Assembly: GCF_020166415.1 (NCBI RefSeq)
Contig: NZ_JAIQXV010000021.1
Location: 14,962-78,961, forward strand
Direction: 5' to 3'
Source: Deinococcus multiflagellatus
GTDB lineage: Bacteria; Deinococcota; Deinococci; Deinococcales; Deinococcaceae
Length of the DNA: 64,000 nucleotides
Part shown: positions 50,122-59,368 of the stretch, in pieces
Layout: each line of letters begins with the position of its first letter
Position numbering within the stretch: the stretch's first letter is position 1
Notes under the pieces: generated by a model
Databases searched by the model: none
What the model was told of the DNA's origin: nothing
The model's input: only the letters and a program-made list of their open reading frames with translations
Made by a program: the position numbers and the translations under genes

Positions 50122-51486
50122 ATGAAGGGTCTTCGCCTGTTCCGCCTCCCTGTCTCCACCCGTCAGCGCCGCCGCGTGCGCCTGATGTGGACCGCCGCTT
50201 TCCTCGCGTTGACGTCGTTGCTGCCCGCGTACGTTCAACTGGCTGTTCCGACCGAGCCCTTGGGGAAGCAGGTTCTGGTGCCTCGCGGCTCGATCCACCT
50301 TGCAGACGGAACGCTCCTGGCCGTGAGCACACCTGGAGGTCGGCAGTACCCGCAGGGGTCGCTCGCGGCGAATCTGGTTGGCTTTACGGGCGCAGACGGT
50401 GGCCTGGAGGGATTGGAGCGCGCACTGGACTCTGAACTCAGGAGCGGCACCTCGCTGACCCTGACCCTGAATGGGACGGTTCAGGCCAGCACTGAGCGCG
50501 CGCTCAGTCAGGCGATGACGCGGGTGGAGGCGGACTCTGGATCGGTGGTTGTGCTGGAGCGGGCCACGGGCCGTCTGGTCGCGGTTGCCAACTGGCCCTC
50601 CTTTGACCCGCAGCGCTGGACCAGTACCGGCCCAGCCCAGTGGCGTAACCGTGCGGTGACCGATGAGTACGAGCCGGGCAGCGTGGTGAAGGCCCTCACG
50701 GTGGCGGCGCTGCTGGAGGAGAACCTCACCTCTCCCAAGCAGGCGTACGACACGCCCATGCGCCGTCCGTACGCTGGGACGGTTATCAATGACATCGTGG
50801 CGCATCCGCCAACTCTGCAGACCTGGGAAATCCTGCGCTATTCCAGCAACGTTGGGATGACCCGCCTGATTGAAGGGGTAGAGCCGACCACACTCCACCG
50901 CGCGTTCCAGGCGTTCGGGCTGGGCCGGCCCGTGTCCCTTCCTGTGCCCACGGCCGACGGCCAGCTGGCCGCGCCAGAAAACTGGACCCCGCTGACTCAG
51001 GCCACCATGTCATTCGGGCAGGGCCTGAGCATGACTACAGTGCAATTGGCCGCCGCCTTCAACACCATCGCGAATGACGGGGTGTATGTCGCTCCACGGC
51101 TGATGACGACCGACCCCCTGCAGACCCGGGTGGTCCTGCGGCCTGAGGTGGCGCGGACGATGCAGCGTTTGCTGCATGCGGTGATTGACGAGGGCATTCA
51201 GATGAGGGCGGAACCGCCTGGATACCATGTGGCGGGCAAGACCGGAACAGCGCAGGTCGCGGTGGGGGGACGCTACAGCCGTGACGTCTTTTCCAGCACG
51301 TTCGCTGGGTTTTTTCCGGCAGATCAGCCCTTCTATACGGTCGCCATTATGGTTCGGGGCGCGAAGCGGGAGTATCAAGGCTCGCAGCTGGCGGCCCCGC
51401 TGTTCAAGGAGATTACGACGTCCATCCTGTCCATGCACGGCGTGATGCCCTCATCCCAGGTTCCGGCCACCACACATGAGCCTTGA
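50122..51486 (+). CDS. Short class B penicillin-binding protein (FtsI/PBP2-like)
   Basis: A 454-residue transpeptidase paralogous to that at 17733. One membrane helix (about 24-43), a short non-catalytic region, then SVVK in YEPGSVVKALT near residue 181, SSN in RYSSNVGMTRL and KTG in VAGKTGTAQ. Start ATG 50122 lies just after the -10; 33 in-frame codons upstream overlap the promoter and are not used. Its regulation by the copper/envelope-type promoter is notable. Confidence 0.88.
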   Translation: MKGLRLFRLPVSTRQRRRVRLMWTAAFLALTSLLPAYVQLAVPTEPLGKQVLVPRGSIHLADGTLLAVSTPGGRQYPQGSLAANLVGFTGADGGLEGLERALDSELRSGTSLTLTLNGTVQASTERALSQAMTRVEADSGSVVVLERATGRLVAVANWPSFDPQRWTSTGPAQWRNRAVTDEYEPGSVVKALTVAALLEENLTSPKQAYDTPMRRPYAGTVINDIVAHPPTLQTWEILRYSSNVGMTRLIEGVEPTTLHRAFQAFGLGRPVSLPVPTADGQLAAPENWTPLTQATMSFGQGLSMTTVQLAAAFNTIANDGVYVAPRLMTTDPLQTRVVLRPEVARTMQRLLHAVIDEGIQMRAEPPGYHVAGKTGTAQVAVGGRYSRDVFSSTFAGFFPADQPFYTVAIMVRGAKREYQGSQLAAPLFKEITTSILSMHGVMPSSQVPATTHEP

Positions 51487-51756
51487 GGAGCAAGCGGCCG
51501 CTGGCCTGGTGGGCGCTGCACTGTCAGGACGAGCCACCAGCGGCGGTGCTCTCCAGGCGACACCATCAGTGGCTGGGCCTTCTTGATCCCGGCGCTGATG
51601 GGCGGCAGGACCGTTAGAGAGGATAAGGACGCGTGATGCAGTCAGCCGCAGTACCGCGGCGCTCGGTTGACGGCCGCAGCCGTAAATCCACCTCAATTGG
51701 CAGCATGATCATCTTCATGTCCGGTGATGGGCCGCCCAGCGCGGCAGGAGGCAGGT

Positions 51757-52650
51757 ATGGATCCAGTGTTTTTGCAGATTGGCAGTTTCACCATTGCCTG
51801 GTACGGCGTGCTGATTACGCTTGGAATCGTTGCGGGCGTGTGGGTCGGCACGAAGATGGCGCGCGAACGCGGCCTGAACGTGGACCTGTTTAACGACATG
51901 ATCCTGTGGATGATCGTCTGGGGCCTGGTGGGCGCGCGGCTGGTCTTTGTGGCGACCTCGTGGAACCAGTTTGAGAACACGCCGTTTCCGCGCGTGCTGC
52001 TGGATATCGTGAACCTGCGCCAGGGCGGCATCTCTATTCACGGCGGCCTGATCGGCGGCATTCTGGTCATGCTGTACTACGCCCGCCGCAAGGGCATGGA
52101 CTTTTACCGTTACGCCGATCTCTGCGTGCCCGGCGTGGCTTTTGGCATCATCGGCGGGCGCATTGGCAATATCATGAACGGCACGGACACGGTGGGGCGC
52201 GTCACCGGCTGGCCGGTTGGTTTCCGCTGGCCCGACAGCGCCCGCGCGTTCCACGACGGCATGTGCGTGCGCAACCCCAACGCCGACATGGACCTGTCCC
52301 AGTACTGCCAGCAGATTGGCGGGCAGATGGTCATGACGGCCCCGGTGCATTTTGCCCAGCTGTACGGCGTGATTATCGGCATCATTCTGTCGGTGGCGGC
52401 GTTTTTCTGGCTGCGCTCGCGCATTCCGGGCTGGGCCTTCTGGCAGTTCTGGCTGTGGTACAGCGTGCTGCGCGCCGGCTGGGAAGAGACCTTCCGCCTC
52501 AACCCCCTGTCTCCCAAGGCCTACCTGAACCAGGGCCTGGACGCCCCCGGCATCGGCTTTTTTACCGACACCCACATCATCAGCATTCCGCTGATTCTGG
52601 TCAGCATCTGGATGCTGGTGCGCCTCCGTCAGAAAGCTGACAATGGCTAG
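51757..52650 (+). CDS. lgt: Prolipoprotein diacylglyceryl transferase
   Basis: A 297-residue membrane enzyme that performs the first step of lipoprotein maturation. Family marks are ISIHGGLIGG near residue 94, the signature GGRIGNIMNGTDTVGR near 137-152, and WYSVLRAGWEETFR near the end. Start ATG 51757 has AGGAGG 7 nt upstream. The codon usage looks smoother than in its decayed neighbours. Convergent with the zinc operon. Confidence 0.93.
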   Translation: MDPVFLQIGSFTIAWYGVLITLGIVAGVWVGTKMARERGLNVDLFNDMILWMIVWGLVGARLVFVATSWNQFENTPFPRVLLDIVNLRQGGISIHGGLIGGILVMLYYARRKGMDFYRYADLCVPGVAFGIIGGRIGNIMNGTDTVGRVTGWPVGFRWPDSARAFHDGMCVRNPNADMDLSQYCQQIGGQMVMTAPVHFAQLYGVIIGIILSVAAFFWLRSRIPGWAFWQFWLWYSVLRAGWEETFRLNPLSPKAYLNQGLDAPGIGFFTDTHIISIPLILVSIWMLVRLRQKADNG

Positions 52651-52727
52651 ACCCATTGAGATGCCGTCTCCGCATGACGTGTTTCAGTGGCCAGGGCTCT
52701 TGGCATCGAAGCCATTCAGCGGCCTGC

Positions 52728-53183
52728 TCAACGTGGCCCTCCGCTGATAGTGATCAGGGTCTGGTCGCCTTGTTTGACGGCGGTGTAGTGCAGTTCGGCC
52801 GGCAGCGCCTTGCCCAGAAAGACCGAGTAGTGGTCCGGGGCCATCAGTTCGTCATCGAGCAGCACGTAGCCCCTGGCCCGGAGTACCCGGGCGGCGGCCA
52901 GCGGCTCCCAGCCTGGCACGAGATACTGCTCAACCCGGCTCTCGCCGGCGCGCACCTCCTGACGGTAACTGGCGCTGTCGGGGCACGTCGGGCTCAGGCC
53001 GGCGGGCAAGGGGGCCAGGCCACCCCACAGCTGACCCGGCTGTTCAATGCAGTACAGCGGTGCGCGCCAGCGCAGGCTGTCCGCCAGCCACCACCCGGTG
53101 GGCACGCTGACCAGCGCGCCGCCCAGCAGGGCGAGCGTCAGTGTCCGCCGCTGGCCCCTACTCGGTCGCGTGATCCAGGGCAT
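52728..53183 (-). CDS. Unrecognised membrane-anchored protein
   Basis: A 151-residue protein with one N-terminal helix (LTLALLGGALVSVPTGWWLA) and a soluble extracytoplasmic part with two Cys (LYCIEQPG, SPTCPDSAS). I recognise no family. It overlaps the ArsR-type gene by 26 nt and is the last gene of the zinc/cadmium operon. Confidence 0.65.
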   Translation of the reverse strand: MPWITRPSRGQRRTLTLALLGGALVSVPTGWWLADSLRWRAPLYCIEQPGQLWGGLAPLPAGLSPTCPDSASYRQEVRAGESRVEQYLVPGWEPLAAARVLRARGYVLLDDELMAPDHYSVFLGKALPAELHYTAVKQGDQTLITISGGPR

Positions 53184-53520
53184 TGCGGATGGTGGTCGTC
53201 ACGTGGTGATCGAGGAGCCGGTAATAGGCAATGCGGCCCTCCTTGCGGAAGGTGACGATGCGGCCGGTGCGCAGGAGGCGCAGCTGGTGACTGACCGCAC
53301 TCTCGCTGATGCCCACCACGGCCGCCAGATCACAGACGCACAGTTCAGTGGTCTTCAGCGCACTCAGAATCCTGAGCCGGGTGGGGTCCGCCATCAGTTT
53401 CAAGAAGGCGGCGGCGTCCTCGATGCAGACGTCCTCAGGCTGATGGGTGCGCGCCAGTTGGACGGCCTCCGGATGCAGGCAGGTCACTTCACACACGTCG
53501 TCCTGAGAGGCGGTTCTCAT
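53158..53520 (-). CDS. CadC-type ArsR/SmtB metal sensor
   Basis: A 120-residue winged-helix repressor with the CadC thiolate site: DVCEVTC at the N-terminus (Cys 10 and 14) and ELCVCDLA in the recognition region (Cys near 58 and 60), which bind Cd, Pb or Zn. The helix-turn-helix is AAVVGISESAVSHQLRLLR. ATG 53520 is preferred: TACACT lies 6 nt upstream. Its likely targets are zntA (operator at 59273) and its own promoter. Confidence 0.92.
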   Translation of the reverse strand: MRTASQDDVCEVTCLHPEAVQLARTHQPEDVCIEDAAAFLKLMADPTRLRILSALKTTELCVCDLAAVVGISESAVSHQLRLLRTGRIVTFRKEGRIAYYRLLDHHVTTTIRNALDHATE

Positions 53521-53555
53521 TACGTCAGTGTAGACGCTGGTGACTGAACTCGCCG

Positions 53556-54203
53556 TCACGGCATCACCGTCCGCACGTCTGCGGCGATCCGGTCCGTGAG
53601 GTTCAGTTGGGTGTAATCCCAGACCACCCGCCGGTTGCCCTCACGGTCCACCAGGTACACGCCGGTCGTGTGGTTGACGTCGTAACGGTCGGGCGCCGTG
53701 ATATTCGAATACTCGAACCCGACGCCCCAGGCGGCGGCCGCCTGACGCAGCGGCACCTTGGGAATCACCAGGCCGCGGGCGTCCGGGCTGAAGTAGCGCA
53801 CGTACGAGCGCAGCTCCGCCGGCGTGTCCCGCCCCGGATCAACCGTGACCAGCAGACTCACAAAGTCCTTGCGCTGCCGCTCTGGAAGTGTCTGGCGCAC
53901 CCGTTCCAGGGCCGCCAGGGTGGTGGGACAGATGTTGGGGCAATTCAGAAAGCCGAAAAAGACGGCGACGGTTTGGCCCCTGAAATCAGCCAGAGCCAGG
54001 GGCCGGCCGTCGTCGCCGGTGCCGGCCAGGGGCGGGGCCACCGTGCCAGGCGGGTAGGCTGTGCCGAGCAGGCCCTGCGGGTTGCGCAGGCGGCTGTAGA
54101 GCAGGGCCAGGGACAGCAGGGCCGCCACGGCCAGCAGCGCCAGGGTGAGTGAGCGCAGCCAGGGCCGGGGGGCCCGTGAAAGCGGAAGGAATTCAGAGGT
54201 CAT
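53556..54203 (-). CDS. SCO-family copper/thiol protein
   Basis: A 215-residue membrane-anchored thioredoxin-fold protein. One helix (residues ~17-38), then the Cu site CPNICP (Cys 91 and 95 approximately) and His in VNHTTGVYLVD near 176. SCO proteins deliver copper to cytochrome oxidase or act as thiol reductases outside the membrane. It follows the CDF gene by 24 nt in the zinc operon. Confidence 0.9.
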   Translation of the reverse strand: MTSEFLPLSRAPRPWLRSLTLALLAVAALLSLALLYSRLRNPQGLLGTAYPPGTVAPPLAGTGDDGRPLALADFRGQTVAVFFGFLNCPNICPTTLAALERVRQTLPERQRKDFVSLLVTVDPGRDTPAELRSYVRYFSPDARGLVIPKVPLRQAAAAWGVGFEYSNITAPDRYDVNHTTGVYLVDREGNRRVVWDYTQLNLTDRIAADVRTVMP

Positions 54204-54227
54204 GGCGTGTCCTTCTCCTGGATACAG

Positions 54228-55118
54228 TCAGGGGTGCAGGTGGGTCTGGGCGCGGTCATGGGCGCCGGGCGCTTCAAGCTGCACCGTGACGTGTTCAATC
54301 CCGTGGCGAGTGGCCACTGTGCTGATCAGGGCGTGCACGTCGGCAGATGGCGCCGGGCTGACCAGATGCGCCGTGAGGCTGTGCTGGCCGCTGGTGACGC
54401 TCCACACGTGCAGGTCGTGTACATCGGTGATCCCGGGCAGGGCCGCCAATTCCGCGCGCAGCGCGTCCAGGTCCAGGCCGCCGGGCACCCCTTCCATCAG
54501 GACATTCACGCTCGCCTTGAGCAGCTGCCAGGTTCTCGGCAACACCCAAAGGCCGATCAACGCCCCCAGCACCGGATCAATCCAGGTCTGGCCGGTGAAG
54601 CGGATCAGGAGCGCGCCTGCGATGACGGCCACTGACCCCAGCAGGTCACCCATGACTTCCAGGTAGGCCGACTTCATGTTCAGGCTGTCCCCACTGCCCT
54701 GCACCAGCAGGCGCGCACTGATGAGGTTGACCACAAGCCCCAGGGTGGCCACGATCAGCATCGGGGTGGTCTGCACCTCGACCGGGGCCTGCAGCCGTCC
54801 ATACGCCTCGACGAGAATGTACAGCCCGATGGCGAACAGGGCCGCCGCATTCACCGTGGCCGCCAGAATCTCCGCGCGGCGGTACCCGAAGGTGCGGCGG
54901 CGATCAGCGGTCCGCTGGCCGATCTTCAGCGCGAACAGCGACAGCGCCAGGGCCATCACGTCGGTGAGCATGTGGCCTGCATCCGAGAGCAGGGCCAGAC
55001 TGCCCGAGAGCAGGCCATAGATAACCTCAACGACGAGGAAACTGCCGGTCAGGAGCAGCGCCAGCGTGAGTTGGCGGGCATTGGCAGCGGCGCCGTGGCT
55101 GTGGCCGTGGTCACTCAT
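54228..55118 (-). CDS. CDF-family zinc/cadmium exporter (CzcD/ZitB-like)
   Basis: A 296-residue cation diffusion facilitator. His-rich ends (MSDHGHSHG and QTHLHP), six helices, metal site on helix 2 (SDAGHMLTD) and helix 5 (LEVMGD, Glu where ZitB has His, a common CzcD variant), and a cytosolic domain with VHDLHVWSV. It exports Zn or Cd by proton antiport. Its ATG overlaps the end of the DUF305 gene. Confidence 0.93.
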   Translation of the reverse strand: MSDHGHSHGAAANARQLTLALLLTGSFLVVEVIYGLLSGSLALLSDAGHMLTDVMALALSLFALKIGQRTADRRRTFGYRRAEILAATVNAAALFAIGLYILVEAYGRLQAPVEVQTTPMLIVATLGLVVNLISARLLVQGSGDSLNMKSAYLEVMGDLLGSVAVIAGALLIRFTGQTWIDPVLGALIGLWVLPRTWQLLKASVNVLMEGVPGGLDLDALRAELAALPGITDVHDLHVWSVTSGQHSLTAHLVSPAPSADVHALISTVATRHGIEHVTVQLEAPGAHDRAQTHLHP

Positions 55119-55740
55119 GATCCACCGTGTCCATCGAGTGGGACGGGGCGGGTGGCGGAACGCTGACTTTGCGGGCCCTGAGCATCGCGTCGATGGCCTG
55201 AATTTCTGTGGTCTGAGCGCTCACGACCCGCTTCGCAAACGCCCGCACCTCCGGGCGGCGCACCGCGTTCAGGGCCGCCTTTGCCATGGCCACCCCGCCC
55301 TGATGATGGCGGCGCATCAGCAGCAGATACCGGGTCTCGGCGGTGACCACGGGCAGGGTGTTCAGCGCGGCCTCGTCGGCCGCTGACGCCATGCCCATGG
55401 CCGACCGGTCCATGCCCTTCATGGGCGCCTCCCGACCAGCCAGCGGCCGGCCCCAGGCCATCAACCAGCCCTGCATCTGCCCAATCTGCGCCTGCTGGGT
55501 CAGCAGGATGTCCTGGGCCAGCAGGCGCACTTCGGGGTCGGCCGCGCGCCTCAGGAGGCTGACACTCATGGTCACGGCCTGGGCGTGGTGGGCCGCCATA
55601 TCGCGGGCGAAGGTCACGTCCGCACTGGGCTCGCGGGGCGGCGCCGGCCAGGCGACGGCCAGGCCGGCACCCAGTGCGGCGGTGGCCAGCGCCGCACCTG
55701 CCCAGCGAATCAGACGGTGTCGTCGTACGCGCCGCTGCAT
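55111..55740 (-). CDS. DUF305 protein, membrane anchored
   Basis: A 209-residue DUF305 protein with a basic N-terminus and one helix (residues ~11-31). The two repeats have MAAHHAQAVTMS and LMRRHHQGGVAMA; Met content is lower than in the two paralogues. The start overlaps the DUF3105 gene by 31 nt. Part of the zinc/cadmium operon, so this copy may serve other metals. Confidence 0.82.
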   Translation of the reverse strand: MQRRVRRHRLIRWAGAALATAALGAGLAVAWPAPPREPSADVTFARDMAAHHAQAVTMSVSLLRRAADPEVRLLAQDILLTQQAQIGQMQGWLMAWGRPLAGREAPMKGMDRSAMGMASAADEAALNTLPVVTAETRYLLLMRRHHQGGVAMAKAALNAVRRPEVRAFAKRVVSAQTTEIQAIDAMLRARKVSVPPPAPSHSMDTVDHE

Positions 55741-56210
55741 GAGGCTCCTATCTCTGGTGCTTCACCGCCCTGCTCGTAGGTCTGGACGAACGCTTTGATC
55801 CGGGGATCCGAGGCGTCCTGCACCTCCAGTTGCTTGTTCCACGCACTGAGGACGATGGGGGCCTTTTGCGTCTCGTGGGGCGAGAGCAGGGTGTAAGTCC
55901 GGCCGTCCAGGACCTCGCGGAGTTGCAACACCTGACTGGTCGCCAGATCCGGCCGGTAGGACACCCAGACTGCCCCGTGCTCCAGGCTGTGCACCGCGTA
56001 CTCGTCGTAGATGGGCCGTTCGTACACGCCGCAGTTCTGCCAGGCCGAGTTGTGTTCCCCGCCCGCCGGTGGGCGCTGCGCGTACTCCAGGCGGCCTGGC
56101 TTGTGGGCGCCGCCCTCGAACTTGAAACTTTTGACGCCCTCAATCTCACCCCCGTTCTGATTGCAAGCAGCGAGAAAGACCGTGAGGGACAGCAGCAGGA
56201 GTCGTTTCAT
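55710..56210 (-). CDS. DUF3105 lipoprotein
   Basis: A 166-residue lipoprotein (FLAAC lipobox at ~17) of the DUF3105 family: NCGVYERPIYDEYAVHSLEHGAVWVSY contains the conserved Cys and the HSLEHG motif, shown in two parts as NCGVYERPIYDEY and HSLEHGAVW; a final ASCSGAY follows. Function of the family is unknown. GGAGA lies 5 nt before ATG 56210. It directly follows lspA, whose product would process it. Confidence 0.88.
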   Translation of the reverse strand: MKRLLLLSLTVFLAACNQNGGEIEGVKSFKFEGGAHKPGRLEYAQRPPAGGEHNSAWQNCGVYERPIYDEYAVHSLEHGAVWVSYRPDLATSQVLQLREVLDGRTYTLLSPHETQKAPIVLSAWNKQLEVQDASDPRIKAFVQTYEQGGEAPEIGASCSGAYDDTV

Positions 56211-56254
56211 AGGGTCTCCAGAAGAGAACGTGAGATGGTGAGGGTGCGCCTGGC

Positions 56255-56761
56255 TCATGACTGCGGCTGCGACCCACGCGGGTGAACGCGGCGGTCCTGG
56301 CGCCAGGCCAGCACGAAGAGCGCCCCCGTCCCAGCACACACCAGCACGTCCGACAGGTTGAAGATGGGAAAAGGCGCTTTGGACACCAGTCTGGACACGG
56401 TGTCCAGCAGGGGTGACGTCAGGTAATCCACCACGGCGCCCCGCATCAGCCCGTCCAGGCCGTTGCCCAGGGCGCCCGCTGCGATCAGGGCCAGGGGCCA
56501 GATCCAGCGGTGGGGCACACGGCCCAGGCCCAGGGCGCCCACGAGACCGGTGCCGACGAGCACCCGCAGCACCGCCAGGGGCGCCGCGAAGCCCCCGAGG
56601 AGGCCCCACGCCATGCCAGGATTCAGGGTGAAGCCCAGGTGGAGGACACCGGGGATGAGCGGGCGATTCACCCCTGGCTCAAGGGTGGCGACGGCCCAGG
56701 CTTTCAGGAGGCCTTCGGCGACCAGGAGCGCCAGGACCAGGAGAAGGGGGCGCCACTTCAT
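56255..56761 (-). CDS. lspA: Lipoprotein signal peptidase
   Basis: A 168-residue aspartyl protease with four helices. The catalytic aspartates are in GNGLDGLMRGAVVDYL (Asp near residue 112 in the conserved VVD) and FNLSDVLVCAG (Asp near 137). It removes lipoprotein signal peptides after Lgt. The start overlaps the glutaredoxin stop. Confidence 0.9.
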   Translation of the reverse strand: MKWRPLLLVLALLVAEGLLKAWAVATLEPGVNRPLIPGVLHLGFTLNPGMAWGLLGGFAAPLAVLRVLVGTGLVGALGLGRVPHRWIWPLALIAAGALGNGLDGLMRGAVVDYLTSPLLDTVSRLVSKAPFPIFNLSDVLVCAGTGALFVLAWRQDRRVHPRGSQPQS

Positions 56762-57018
56762 CCTGTGCCCTTGAGCGCGGCGAGCAGGCCGGGGCGCTGC
56801 TGGTCCACCGTGCCGAAAAAGACCTGGTCACCCACCACGGTGACGGGCGCGACCCGCACGTCGGTGACCTGGCGCAGCGCCGCCAGGGCCGCTGGGTCCT
56901 GACGCAGGTTCCGTTCGGTGTACGCGGCCCCGCAGCGGGTGAGCAGCCGGGCGATGGCGTGGCAGTCCGGGCAGTTGGGGACGGTGTAGAGGGTGATGGG
57001 CGCCTTTGTGACCGTCAT
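56758..57018 (-). CDS. Glutaredoxin-like protein (CPDC)
   Basis: An 86-residue thioredoxin-fold protein with NCPDCHA (Cys 16 and 19) and VAPVTVVG. It overlaps both zntA and lspA by 4 nt. Paralogue of the protein at 42157, with the same FFGTVDQQRP end. Confidence 0.87.
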   Translation of the reverse strand: MTVTKAPITLYTVPNCPDCHAIARLLTRCGAAYTERNLRQDPAALAALRQVTDVRVAPVTVVGDQVFFGTVDQQRPGLLAALKGTG

Positions 57019-59246
57019 GCGGGCACCGCAGCGTCCGTGAGGGGAGCGGGACTGGTCGGGGCCTCCTGGGCTTTCCAGCGCAGCAGGCGCAGGGCGTTGG
57101 CGGTGACCAGGGCGGTGGCGCCCGTATCGGCCAGAATGGCCATCCAGAGGTTGGTGTAGCCGAGCAGGGTGGTGACGAGGAAGATGGCCTTGAGCCCGAG
57201 GGCGAAGGCGATATTGACCTTGATGTTGCCCATGGTGGCGCGCGACAGGGCGACCAGGTCAGCCACACCCGAGACCCGCTCGCGCAAGAGGGCCGCGTCG
57301 GCGGTTTCCAGGGCCACGTCGGTGCCGCCCCCCATGGCGATCCCGACATCACTCTGGGCCAGGGCGGGGGCGTCATTGATGCCGTCCCCGACCATCGCCA
57401 CGCCACCCTGCGCTTTGTAGCTGGCAATGAGGCGCAGTTTGTCTTCGGGCAGCAACTCGGCCTGCACGTCCAGCCCCAGGTCACGGGCGATGGCCTGCCC
57501 GGTGCGGGCGTTGTCGCCCGTCAGCATGACCGTTTGAATGCCCAGGTCCTTCAAGCGGGCGAGTGCGGCGCGGGCGTCGGCGCGAGGTTCGTCGCGGATG
57601 GCGAGCACCCCCAAAGGCGTGGCGCCGTCCAGCAGCACCACAGCGGTGCGGCCCTGCGCCTCGAACTGAGTGATGGTGCTGAGAAGCGCCGGACTCAGGG
57701 GGGCGAGTGCTGCTGCGTGACGCGGGGAACTCACACTCAGGGTGCGGCCCTCCACCGTGGCGCTCGCTCCCTTGCCTGGCAGGGCCTGCGCGTCCTGAGC
57801 GGCGGGGATGGTCACGCCCTCCTGCTGCGCGGCCGCCGTGATGGCCTTGGCCAGCGGGTGACTGCTGCCGAACTCCACGGCGGCCGCCAGACGCAGGACG
57901 TCCGACCGGCCCAGCTGTTCGCCCACAACGTCGGTGACCCGTGGCCGGCCGGCGGTCAGGGTGCCGGTCTTGTCAAAGGCAATGGTTTTCACTGAGCCGA
58001 TGGTTTCCAGCGCCGCGCCGCCCTTGATCAGCAGGCCACGCCGGGTCCCGGCACTGATGGCGCTGGTGATGGAGGCAGGTACGCTCAGCACCAGCGCGCA
58101 GGGGCAGCCGATCAGCAGCAGGCTGATGCCCTTGTACAGCCAGTCGTGCCAGAGCCCACCGAAGAACAGGGGCGGCACCAGGGCGACCAGGGCGGAGACC
58201 AGGACGACCCCAGGGGTGTAGTACCGGCTGAACCGGTCAATGAAGCGCGCGGTGGGGGCTTTGCTGCCTTCGGCTTCTTCCACCATGTGGATGATGCGCG
58301 CGATGGTGTTGTCGGCCGCTGCCTTGTCCACCCGGAGGTGCAGGGTGCCGTCCGTGTTGATGCTGCCGGCGTAGACGGCGTCGCCGGGGCCTTTGACCAC
58401 GGGCACACTTTCGCCGGTCACGGGGCTGTCGTCGAGACTGGAGGTGCCGGTCAGGATGGTGCCGTCGGCGGGCACGCGCGCGCCGGGGTTGACCTGCACG
58501 GTCTGGCCGACCTGAAGGGTGTCGGCGGGGACTTCCCGGGGTTGGGGGCCGTCGAGCAGCAACGCGGTTTTCGGGGCCAGGGCGGCGAGCGCCTGAATAC
58601 CGGCGCGCGCCCGGCCAGCGGCCACGCCTTCAAGCAGTTCACCGACCGCGAAGAAGAAGACCACCACGGCGCCCTCGGCGGCTTCCCCGATGGCCACAGC
58701 GCCAATCGCCGCCAGGCTGACCAGCATGTTGATGCTGAACGGGTCCCCGAGGCGGGCACTGGCGAGCGCCTTTTTCGCCAGCGGCCAGACGCCGAGCAGG
58801 GTGGCGGCGATATAGCCCGCGGTCGACAGCGACGGCTGGAGGAAACCCAGCAGCCAGGCCAGCGCCAGCAGTGCGCCGGACACCACGACCAGTCGGCCTT
58901 GACCGGTGCGGTACCACGGCGTGCCGGCGGGCGCGACCTCATGGGTGTGGCCCGCGTGATCACCGGCATGGGGGTCATGGCCCTGGGGCCCCGCTGACGC
59001 GGCAGGGCCCAGGAGAGACGGCGCGTACCCCAGCGATTTGAGGTTCTTCTCCAGGGTGCCCCGGGGCGTCTGCCCTTCGTCCAGGTGCAGGGTCAGGGTC
59101 TGTTTGGTAAAGCTGGTCTTCACTTCACTGGTGCCGGGCAGCGTGGCCACCATGCGCTCGACCGTCTGCACGCAGCTGGCGCAGTCCATGCCCTCAACGA
59201 AATAGGTCAGGTGGTCCGGATGGTCCTTCCGGGTGGTGGGGGTCAT
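57015..59246 (-). CDS. zntA: Zn/Cd/Pb-exporting P1B-2 ATPase ZntA
   Basis: A 743-residue pump. One heavy-metal domain with GMDCASC near residue 22, a His-rich loop (HDPHAGDHAGHTHE), eight helices with CPC in IGCPCALVLSVPASI near 383, DKTGT near 426, SSHPLAKA, MLTGDN and [10 protein letters not shown]. The sequence around CPC and the conserved Asp of helix 8 (ILADTGATALV) are of the Zn/Cd type. ATG 59246 follows TATCAT by 6 nt. It heads a tightly overlapping operon down to 52728 and its promoter carries an ArsR/SmtB-like operator. Confidence 0.93.
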   Translation of the reverse strand: MTPTTRKDHPDHLTYFVEGMDCASCVQTVERMVATLPGTSEVKTSFTKQTLTLHLDEGQTPRGTLEKNLKSLGYAPSLLGPAASAGPQGHDPHAGDHAGHTHEVAPAGTPWYRTGQGRLVVVSGALLALAWLLGFLQPSLSTAGYIAATLLGVWPLAKKALASARLGDPFSINMLVSLAAIGAVAIGEAAEGAVVVFFFAVGELLEGVAAGRARAGIQALAALAPKTALLLDGPQPREVPADTLQVGQTVQVNPGARVPADGTILTGTSSLDDSPVTGESVPVVKGPGDAVYAGSINTDGTLHLRVDKAAADNTIARIIHMVEEAEGSKAPTARFIDRFSRYYTPGVVLVSALVALVPPLFFGGLWHDWLYKGISLLLIGCPCALVLSVPASITSAISAGTRRGLLIKGGAALETIGSVKTIAFDKTGTLTAGRPRVTDVVGEQLGRSDVLRLAAAVEFGSSHPLAKAITAAAQQEGVTIPAAQDAQALPGKGASATVEGRTLSVSSPRHAAALAPLSPALLSTITQFEAQGRTAVVLLDGATPLGVLAIRDEPRADARAALARLKDLGIQTVMLTGDNARTGQAIARDLGLDVQAELLPEDKLRLIASYKAQGGVAMVGDGINDAPALAQSDVGIAMGGGTDVALETADAALLRERVSGVADLVALSRATMGNIKVNIAFALGLKAIFLVTTLLGYTNLWMAILADTGATALVTANALRLLRWKAQEAPTSPAPLTDAAVPA

Positions 59247-59272
59247 GGCCTGATGATAGCTGAGCTGACGCT

Positions 59273-59296
59273 CATATGTAAGTCTACTCAGATATG
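59273..59296 (-). promoter_or_regulatory. ArsR/SmtB-type operator of zntA operon
   Basis: CATATGTAAGT and ACTCAGATATG form an 11-2-11 inverted repeat (9 of 11 pairs match) just upstream of the zntA -10. A second small palindrome, TGAGC-TGAC-GCTCA, overlaps the -10 side. The CadC-type sensor at 53158 is the obvious ligand. Confidence 0.7.
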
Positions 59297-59368
59297 AAGG
59301 CGACTTGGCTCGGGCTTCATCGGGGCGTGGGGGCTGAGGCGTACGTTCGGGGCTCAGGAGGCACCACA

